This document shows, in pieces, positions 32,246 to 39,404 of a DNA stretch of 39,404 nt. Each line of letters starts with the position of its first letter. The stretch's first letter is position 1. The stretch is from positions 1 through 39,404 of the forward strand of contig CAJNOQ010000902.1 of the NCBI GenBank assembly GCA_905250885.1, given 5' to 3'. Below the pieces are notes generated by a model. It was given only the letters and a program-made list of their open reading frames with translations, had not been told where the DNA came from and made no database searches. This stretch comes from Didymodactylos carnosus (Eukaryota; Rotifera; Eurotatoria; Philodinida; Philodinidae). The position numbers and the translations under genes were made by a program.

Positions 32246-33507
32246 GAAAAGAAAAAAATTTGAATTTTTCTAAAACTAAAGGGTTTTTTGAAATTTTAGA
32301 CCCTTCAAGTATTTTCAATTTTTCATTAAACATTAAAATACATATTTTCTGAATCAACTCTACGCGCTCTATCCAATCATGTATAAAAAGATGCAAAAAT
32401 AATAACCTGCTGAATTTTCGAATTTCGAACACCTTATCTTTAGACAGCTCACACGATAGAAAAGTGTTTTCGTTTGAAAGCATAGATATACATACAATAG
32501 TCAACGATCATGTAAATAACCAACATTTCTAAACTCTGAGAAAAATGTAGAATAATACAAAAATTAGATAGATTTGACTATGATAAATATTTAAGAATAG
32601 CATTACCTTGAATAGGAAGCTGTCAAGCGTATTCTCGAAGTCCTCAGCATCAGTCGGCCGTAATATTCAAGAATCGTTGACAAGAATATTCAATTCTGAT
32701 TCAATGAACAGGTAAAGAAAACTTTTTATGGAAAGTAATTATTAGTTTTTCGGAGCTGATTCCGCCTTTCATTTAGTCCTGATAAAATTGCATAGCTGAT
32801 TCATCTGTTCAGATCGAGCTGACCGTACACTAGTGGGAAATGTTAATCCGAAAAAAACTTGTCGATTAATGTTTTTCTTCTTTATTCGCTTACGATTAAA
32901 AATTACATAAAATTTGTTGTTTATGAGTGATAAATGAAAGAAATTCTCATGAGATTGTAGGGATGTACCACGTACACAAAAAGAAAACAACTTCTATGAT
33001 TCTTTAGAATGATGACACGAACTTATAAAACTCAATTTTAAGCTTTAATAAGTGGCTCAAAAGTTATTAGAGAGACTGAAAACAACATATTTTTATATTT
33101 ACTTTGGCAATTTCATTCAGTAATTCTAGTTTTCAACTATACTCACTCATTAGAAAAATGAGCAAATATCAATATCAATGTAAGAGTGGTCAAACCTTTA
33201 TCATCATCGAACTATTAAGATTACCTTGTGTGCTCTTCTTCACTTGTAAATTATTATTATCGGATGTTAGCCTCTATCTCTAATCCATGAAAACAACCGG
33301 AAACAGTAAAATCCTGTTTACAGCTATTTTGACGTGTTCTCTCTGATTATAATAAAAACCATATTTGATTTTCTTTTTAGATAGAATTTGTCAAAATGAC
33401 ATAGCAAAGAAAGAATATAGAGGGAAAAACTAATTTTTCTATCGATGTATTGTGAGAAATATTTGTTCAAGAAAATAAGGAAATACAGATAATATGCGTC
33501 ATCCTTA
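32246..33507. other. Gene-free region
   Basis: No gene supported. Antisense frames at 32504-32175 and 32990-32769 start at non-ATG codons or lack family content. No notable repeat was seen. Confidence 0.4.
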
Positions 33508-34007
33508 TCACCATATGTTCAGCAGCCACATAAAATTTCTGTACCGATTTGAACTATACACATTCGAAAAATTCATTAACGTTGAACTATCTCTAATTAA
33601 TTTGCTGTGAGTATGACTAGTGTTACCATAAGCCGTCCATTTGGGAAAATTATGATAGATACAGCCAAATGACTGCAATGAACTTAAACAACTTAGTTTC
33701 ACCGTAAAATCAAAGATATTAAAGTTTGAAAAAAAACATTTTTGTATCTTAAATCGATGTTCTTTTAGAGAAACTGCGCGGTTTTCCAATGTATTTGCTA
33801 AATGACGGTCTATTTTTTTTTCTTGCTCGCTTTTATGACAGATAGAGGAGGCCAAGAATATGAAAAGCTAAACTTTTTTTGCTATCCTATGCTACTGTCG
33901 TAGCTTGACCAATTAAATTGTTAGCTATCAGGATTTGAAAAATTTAAGAAAGTGGTTTACAGGTATACAATACAGGCTAAAACTATCTGTATATCTTTAT
34001 TTTTCAT
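33508..34007 (-). CDS. Candidate small secreted protein, two exons, 132 aa
   Basis: I do not recognise the product. Exon 1 (34007-33969) encodes MKNKDIQIVLACI and ends at a GTATAC donor. The acceptor TTTAG at 33872-33868 opens exon 2 (33867-33508) in phase 0 with LFIFLASSICHKSEQ. Together they form a convincing signal peptide of about 23-24 residues that neither exon makes alone. The mature part is about 108 aa with Cys in KCFF, LSC and FGC, a basic first half and an Asn/Ser/Arg-rich end (NRYRNFMWLL). An AG acceptor (TTTGTTTTAG) lies about 14 nt before the ATG, as for other genes here. No AATAAA was noticed close after the stop. The long frame could be fortuitous, but the phase match, signal peptide and acceptor argue for a gene. 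Confidence 0.4.
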
Positions 34008-34762
34008 TTTTTTCCTTGATCGTGATAGCTAAAACAAATCTGAAAATTTATTTGAGTAGCTGAAGAAGTTTCCAATTCTCAGAGATGCGTATAAAAACGT
34101 TATCGGAATTGCTGGATCTCTGAGAAAACTAAATTCCTGCATTTCGATTTGAAACTTTTTTTGAACAATTTCACCGAACTGAATACTTCTGATCAAAATG
34201 AGATGTCTGTCAGCTCCCCATGACATTTTTTCATCAAATTGCATTTAATTTTCTAAAGCCCAATTAGACATTTTTTTTTTTTGTTTTTCTGTCAATTTTG
34301 CTTGTATTGACGGACTGGAGGCTTTCATAAACGAAAAGTAGTGTGATGAAAAAAGTGTATGTCACGAGAAGCTCGTGAGTTTTTTAGCTTTCATGGTTGA
34401 TGAAAAAAATTAAAAATAAAAACGTATGGATAATTTTGGCCAGGTTTACACTGTTCTTCAGAAAAATCGTTTTCATGTTCTGATGATATAAAAAATGAGT
34501 CACTTTGTATGAATCAGAATAAACACACAGAAATTTTATATAGGGTGAGAATTCAAAAGAAAGAATTGTTTCTACTGTTCTCTTGTCATAAAATTGAATT
34601 GTCAACCCGTTATGAGCGTTAAAAATGATATTCTTTCTTAGAAAATTCAAGTGTTTCCGATAATAAATATAACATAATTCGATAAAAACTTTAGAATATG
34701 ATTGCAATCATAGTGCTAAGAAAACCTTAGTGAAACATAGTTTAGTTGACCCTGAAAGTGAA
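34008..34762. other. Gene-free region
   Basis: AT-rich DNA. A 107-codon antisense frame (34707-34384) starts at TTG directly after a stop and has no recognisable content. Confidence 0.4.
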
Positions 34763-35055
34763 CCTACTCTCTATAAAAAGGTTACTTTACCGAACTTAAA
34801 AAGAGTTTAACCTTTTGTCACCATCTATAAACCTTTTAAAGGTTTCGTACAGCACCCTAAATCCGTCAGTGGGAAAAACCTGCATGGGAGTGTTTCCTTA
34901 GTCGAACTAAGTGTTTCCTAGTCACGGATTTAGGGTGCTGACAAAACCGTAAAAAGGTATATAGTTTGTAAGTAACCTTAAAAAGGTTTATAGATGGTGA
35001 CAAAAGTTTAAACCCTTTTTAAGTTCGATAGATTATCTTTTTTTTATAGAGTAGG
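34763..35055. mobile_element. Foldback element E (about 104/132-bp arms)
   Basis: 34763-34866 and 34924-35055 are inverted copies. Shared words include TCACCATCTATAAACCTTTT, CACCCTAAATCCGT and CCTACTCT-TATAAA. The right arm has about 25 extra bp (ACCTTAAAAAGG-type duplications). The 57-bp centre is CAGTGGGAAAAACCTGCATG... and is not arm sequence. There is no open frame. Confidence 0.85.
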
Positions 35056-36799
35056 ATCATTTTAAACGCAAGATTATTAACTCAGTTTATGACTTTCTTG
35101 GCTCATACTTAAAATGACATTCGCATAAATTAAAAATCCAGCTCATACTGGAGGATCTCATGCATATATTCCAAGGTAATCAATGACAGTCTCTCGGTTT
35201 TTTACATGATTCGGAACTTTATACACTTGGAGACAAATCTTGATTTACGCTCATATCAGGTACTTAAGAAAATGTTTACTACGGTAGTATAATGATCTTT
35301 TTTTATAAAATGTGTTCAGAATCTCATGAAGTCTAAGTTTCGTCTGAAATAATGTTCAAACATGTGTAAATGACGAAACGGATAGTTAAAATCTTGTTCG
35401 TATGAGTTTTTCTTTGCAGACACCTCTCTCTAATCATGAAAAGATCTTTGTTCGCATACTTTCTATGATTGCTTATTGCATTTAAAATTGAAACGCATTT
35501 GTTTTCACTTTATTATTACTTATATTTTAGTTTAGTTTCGTCTGAGCCACACGCAAAGTTACGTATAAAAATTATTCGGCATATTTGCTTGATGTGATCA
35601 GTTAAAATATACTGAAAACGGCGCTATATAATACGAAAGAATATTAGGCTGATTTTATGGAGTCCACACTAGATTTTAGACAATTTAGCTCGCGTGCAGG
35701 ATTCCCGATCAGTGAGGGCAGAGGGGAGCTGGCTTCTCCCTAAACAAATTTTTGGACTTTCCGGCAAAATCTTTGACGTTTTTCCACAGACAACTTTCTG
35801 CCAAAATTTTCGAAAACGTTTTTCGTCAGCCACTTTCTGCGAAGCAAAATTTTTAGCTCCGATCTCTAAGAACAATCGAAAACTCTGCTCGCATAAGCAG
35901 ACACACTATGTAACCATAAAATCAATATATAGTATTCAGAAATATCAAGTAAAAGATGTTATCGACATCGACGTAAAATTAGGAGCGAATCCTTGAAAGT
36001 GTATGTAATATATGGAACTAAGATAAGTTTAGTTTAAGCTTTATTTGTAAAAAGAAGAAAAAGAAAAGAATTTTCATTGAATAAATACAGAACAGCAAAA
36101 AGAAAGAGGAATAGACCCATGACATCATTTTGACTTCTTTGAATTCTTTTCTTTTTCTTCTTTTTACAAATAAAGATAAGGTTTTCTCGTAATATGGTTG
36201 AGAAAGCTCCAGACTAGTTTCCACTTACAGAACTTTTCGAAACAATAGTTTTCCTTTAAATTGGAAATTGAAATAGCTTCATGAAAATAAAACAAAATAT
36301 CAAGTATCATTAGTGAGGGAAAAATCAGCACCTTCAATTTGACTTTTGAATCATATATGACAAATAGATTTAACACTCGATATTATTAATAACAAGCAGG
36401 TTTTTTCCGTGGTCGATGACACTTAAGATATTGTTCAATATCTGTAGGGATTATTAAAAATGATAGGTTCGAATGATGAAAGACTGAATTTATTGTACAA
36501 TTCTCTAAATTCGACTATTAGACGTATGACCTAATATCTCTCAGTGAAAAGAATCATAATATTTGTGTATGAAAGCTTTTCTCAACAAAGCAAATAAAAG
36601 TCAAATAGACAAGTGTGAGTTATGTGGGAGAAGAGATATAAACAAATTTGTCTAGAAACTCGATTATATCTCGTTAATTTGTTTCTCGGATAAAATGTTA
36701 TGCGTATGCATTTTCGTCGTTAATACAACAGATTATAAAATATCTAAGAAATCAATGCGAATTTTTGAAACGAGAATTCATTGTTGGATTAGTTCTGTG
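35056..36799. other. Gene-free region
   Basis: No gene supported. A GC-richer patch at about 35690-35760 (GAGGGCAGAGGGGAGCTGG, then CTTCTCCCT) has the imperfect symmetry of a transposon end. A perfect 34-bp inverted repeat lies at 36039-36175. Confidence 0.4.
36039..36175. repeat. Perfect 34-bp inverted repeat
   Basis: 36039-36072 begins CTTTATTTGTAAAAAGAAGA; 36142-36175 is its exact reverse complement over 34 bp. The 69-bp spacer is unrelated. The arms are purine/pyrimidine-rich, but an exact 34-bp match including CTTTATTTG is more than low complexity would give. AGATAAG occurs near the outer edge of both arms. Confidence 0.8.
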
Positions 36800-37747
36800 T
36801 TACACCCTCTCGCTTTCATTCTCAAACTCTGTTATTGGTGACAATGGAGCGAATGTTATTCTATTTTTATTATCGCTCTCTGACTCAATAGAGTAACGCG
36901 ATGACAATGATGTACTATGTTGACCATCACTTATGGTCGGGATATTTACTTGATGTGAGCGATGGTGTTTTCGACTTCTTGTATTATTTAATTCTCGTTG
37001 AGGAGAAATATCTGCTGATAAACGATGCCGATATCTCGACTTTGCCCATAATTGCACTTTCGTCAATTCTGGTTGATCAATATGTTTATGAAATAAGTTT
37101 TTGAGAAAATTAGTTCGTTTCGATAAAGTTGATGCATTTGTATATGATCGCGTTCGTGTATCGGTCTCATCGTCAAATTCCAACTCATGCTGCTTTCGAT
37201 CTCGCCTACTTTTGTGATTTTGTACAAGAAGACCCATTATAAAAAAGAGAACAATTGTACCAGTTAAAATAATAAATTGTGATGTAGAATCCTGTTTAAA
37301 TGAAGGAGGAATAATTCCCACTTGTATCCTGAGACATCCATCACGTGGCACATAGATGAACATTGTTACTCGATCTAAAAACTGAACACAAATCTCATGC
37401 TGACCAGGATTTAATTCTTTAATAGTTAAACTATTGTTCGTATCAGTGAGTTCTGTATAGTCGGTAATGTTTACGCGGTGAAAATTGCTTTCCATTGTTT
37501 CCTTGTTTCCGCTGGCGACACTAATGGTAACCAACGTAAAGCAAAAATAACCAAAATGTTGTGTTAAATTAAAACCAATTGTAAACCATACGGAAACAAT
37601 ACTTGGCTTTTCTTGAATAATTTCTGAACAAAACTGTAAGTTGTTTGCAGATGCGCTTAAAACATAATCATTTTCAGCACAAATAGCATCTGCCGAATGC
37701 AGCAAGCAGAGTAGACAAAATAGATAAATGTAAGCCTTTAGATTCAT
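36800..37747 (-). CDS. Single-pass membrane protein with fibronectin-III-like ectodomain, 315 aa
   Basis: The ATG at 37747 opens a signal peptide of about 21 residues (AYIYLFCLLCLLHSADA). The frame extends 23 codons upstream but only from a TTG, so this ATG is preferred. The ectodomain (22-156) has N-glycosylation sites (NLT, NIT, NNS) and several Cys. It ends in a strand pattern, SLTIKELNPGQHEICVQFL, typical of fibronectin type III domains (L-PG--Y-I-V). One transmembrane helix (about 157-175) is followed by HKSRRDRK as stop-transfer. The roughly 140-aa cytoplasmic tail is basic and Ser/Arg-rich with an acidic EFDDETDT patch, and finishes SPITEFENESERV. There is no kinase or phosphatase domain. 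It is probably a surface adhesion or receptor-like protein of unknown ligand. An AG acceptor (CCTCGTATAG) lies about 24 bp before the ATG. It is one exon with no lesions. Confidence 0.75.
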   Translation of the reverse strand: MNLKAYIYLFCLLCLLHSADAICAENDYVLSASANNLQFCSEIIQEKPSIVSVWFTIGFNLTQHFGYFCFTLVTISVASGNKETMESNFHRVNITDYTELTDTNNSLTIKELNPGQHEICVQFLDRVTMFIYVPRDGCLRIQVGIIPPSFKQDSTSQFIILTGTIVLFFIMGLLVQNHKSRRDRKQHELEFDDETDTRTRSYTNASTLSKRTNFLKNLFHKHIDQPELTKVQLWAKSRYRHRLSADISPQRELNNTRSRKHHRSHQVNIPTISDGQHSTSLSSRYSIESESDNKNRITFAPLSPITEFENESERV

Positions 37748-38195
37748 TAAAAAAAAATCATGTTTCACTATACGAGGAAAAAACGTCAGTAAATAAATGT
37801 GGCTCTGATACGTCAATAAACCGATATAATCTACCTGGCAATGGCTATCAAAAAAGACAAGAATCTAAGTCACAAGTATACAAATGAATAAAATGAAAAA
37901 AATTATGTGTTGATTTTAGCTTAAGAACTCATTTTAACAGAGAAAACAAACGATACTCTTTTTATAGTCAACCAAGAGATCTTAAGTTTCGTTATCAGTA
38001 GACGGAATGAGAGATTTATATTCAATTTCTTTTCTTGAGAAACGTTTTAAATCAAATTTGATATAGATTGCTAATGCTTGCAAACATAAATATGCCAAAA
38101 CTTAAGTTTTTCTAACAAAATTGTTTTTTCGAAAATGCCTGAGAGGAGGGAGGGTCGATGAAGAAAATCTTCGATGAAACTTTTTCATCTCATAA
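37748..38195. other. Upstream region of the fibronectin-like gene
   Basis: It holds an acceptor-like AG (CCTCGTATAG) just above the start at 37747 and otherwise AT-rich DNA up to the long inverted repeat. No further gene seen. Confidence 0.4.
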
Positions 38196-39148
38196 GGGAA
38201 CATCATCAACTAACCCCTAGTTTTTTTAACGAAAACCATATAGTTATAGGCTGTCGACGGTGCTGATCCTGACCACGAGAGCGGCAGTTAGGCCATCGGA
38301 GACACAGTTTTACAGAAAAACTTTTTTCTGTGGTGAAAATCTTTTTTTACTAAAAACGATTTTTGATCTGTCCAGATTGAAGGGCATATCCAGTTGTCTA
38401 TGAACCACTCATTTTTCTCGTTATAAACCGATTGTAGAGGATGGTATACTAATACTTGTGATTTTATGATAAGTGCAGTTGTCTGCATTAGTAAATCATC
38501 TAAAGTTATTACGATACCAGGATTTTTAGGGTCGTTGGCCATGACATTTAAGCCATATTTAACTTTCTCAGCCGGAAGAGCTCATCCTAGGTGGAGAGAG
38601 AAAATCAAAACTTGCACATACAGAAGGGAAATAAAACTTGTGAAATAAGTAATATGTAGTAGCAGTAACTCTTATCATCCACAAACACCTAATATCAAGG
38701 AATGAATCGCACCAAACGGTTTCTGCCTAACCTAACTAATTTTTTACCTCGTATTTGTATAGTTTTTTGATACTCAGCTTTCGTTTTAATTGTCAGCAGT
38801 TGAAAAGGTGATATACTTTGGTAATAGGGTGATAACAAAATTGCGCTTGCACACTCACTTCAAAGCTTTGTGCTTAAAAACTCTTAATGGCTGTAAGACG
38901 TTCTATAATCGGTGTATAACGAGAAAAATGAGTATTTTATAGAAAACTCGATATGTCCTTCAATCTGAATAGATCAAAAATCCTTTTTAGTAAAAAAAGG
39001 TTTTCGCCATAGAAAACCCTTTTTCTGAAAAACCGTGTCTCCGAAGACCTACCGCCTCCATGGTCATATTCAGGATCAGCACCGTCGACAACCTATAACC
39101 ATATGATTTTGATTAAAAAAGCGAGGGAGCAGTTGATGATGTTCCCTC
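38196..39148. mobile_element. Long inverted repeat F (about 245-bp arms, 460-bp centre)
   Basis: 38196-38440 and 38901-39148 are inverted, diverged copies. Shared words include GGGAACATCATCAACT, GTCGACGGTGCTGATCCTGA, TTTTTTTACTAAAAA and ACTCATTTTTCTCGTTATA. The 460-bp centre is single-copy here and has no convincing coding frame: short frames at 38288-38542 and 38466-38648 mostly fall in the arm or start at non-ATG codons. This is the largest inverted repeat in the window, and the arms are the most diverged, so it may be older. Confidence 0.8.
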
Positions 39149-39404
39149 GTCAGTAGCAATTTACATTATCCAGATTTTTTTAACAGAGATCATCTTACCT
39201 CTGCACCTTTTGAAAATATAAATGAAAAGTGTCTCGTTTTAAGTAGGCATTTTTTAACTGGTGTCGAGGCATCCGGAAGAATTGCTATAAATCAGTTATC
39301 ACGATTCTCTCAGAGCTGTAAAACATCTAATTTTGTAGAAAAATGTTTGCTCTACAAAATGCATTTGTTAAAAGAATTCCAGAATCATTTCTAAGAAAAC
39401 TTAG
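39149..39404. other. Right edge, nothing recognised
   Basis: AT-rich DNA without a supported feature; the window ends here. Confidence 0.4.

Noticed and set aside
35669..35996. 100-codon frame and its antisense partner
   Set aside because: Starts at GTG; lies over a GC-rich symmetric patch more like a transposon end.
37748..37816. Upstream extension of the fibronectin-like protein
   Set aside because: Depends on a TTG start and would bury the signal peptide; the ATG at 37747 explains secretion and follows an AG acceptor.

Overview
The window looks like nuclear DNA of a small-genome invertebrate, most likely a bdelloid rotifer. It is very AT-rich. Genes have many short GT-AG introns (mostly 50-100 bp). 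A truncated F-box/leucine-rich gene of the kind amplified in bdelloids is present. Most gene starts have a polypyrimidine-AG acceptor just upstream, as expected of an animal that trans-splices a leader RNA. Nothing looks bacterial. The bdelloid assignment is inference: a monogonont rotifer or another lophotrochozoan is not excluded.

Layout. 1-2288: no gene, only repeat-rich DNA. 2289-2800: broken TMEM35/DoxX-like gene. 2973-3359: foldback (hairpin) element. 3597-15464 (+): acetoacetyl-CoA synthetase in 17 exons, the best-supported gene. Sixteen exons lie within 3.3 kb; the last, carrying the catalytic lysine, lies 8.3 kb further on. That intron contains two intronless nested genes: an antisense secreted precursor resembling neuropeptide Y/F (7080-7517) and a sense gene for a polar, disordered RGG-containing protein (13510-13947). 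15841-16240: second foldback. 16241-19955: gene-free. 19956-20688: F-box/LRR pseudogene. 20689-25795: gene-poor, with a hAT-like end, a scrambled GPCR fragment, a third foldback and coding-like scraps. 25796-27249 (-): three-exon rhodopsin-family GPCR. 27250-30690: no gene seen. 30692-32245: inverted pair of an unknown coding fragment, one member split by a fourth foldback. 33508-34007 (-): candidate small secreted-protein gene. 34763-35055: fifth foldback. 36800-37747 (-): single-pass membrane protein with a fibronectin-III-like ectodomain. 38196-39148: sixth long inverted repeat.

The genes do not form a pathway. Acetoacetyl-CoA synthetase is cytosolic ketone-body metabolism; the peptide precursor, GPCR and fibronectin-like receptor are signalling or surface proteins, and nothing here shows that they interact. 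Two features stand out. First, at least six long, mutually unlike foldback elements lie in 39 kb, one apparently inserted in a duplicated coding fragment. Second, the 8.3 kb gene-bearing intron cuts the synthetase immediately before its C-terminal catalytic domain.
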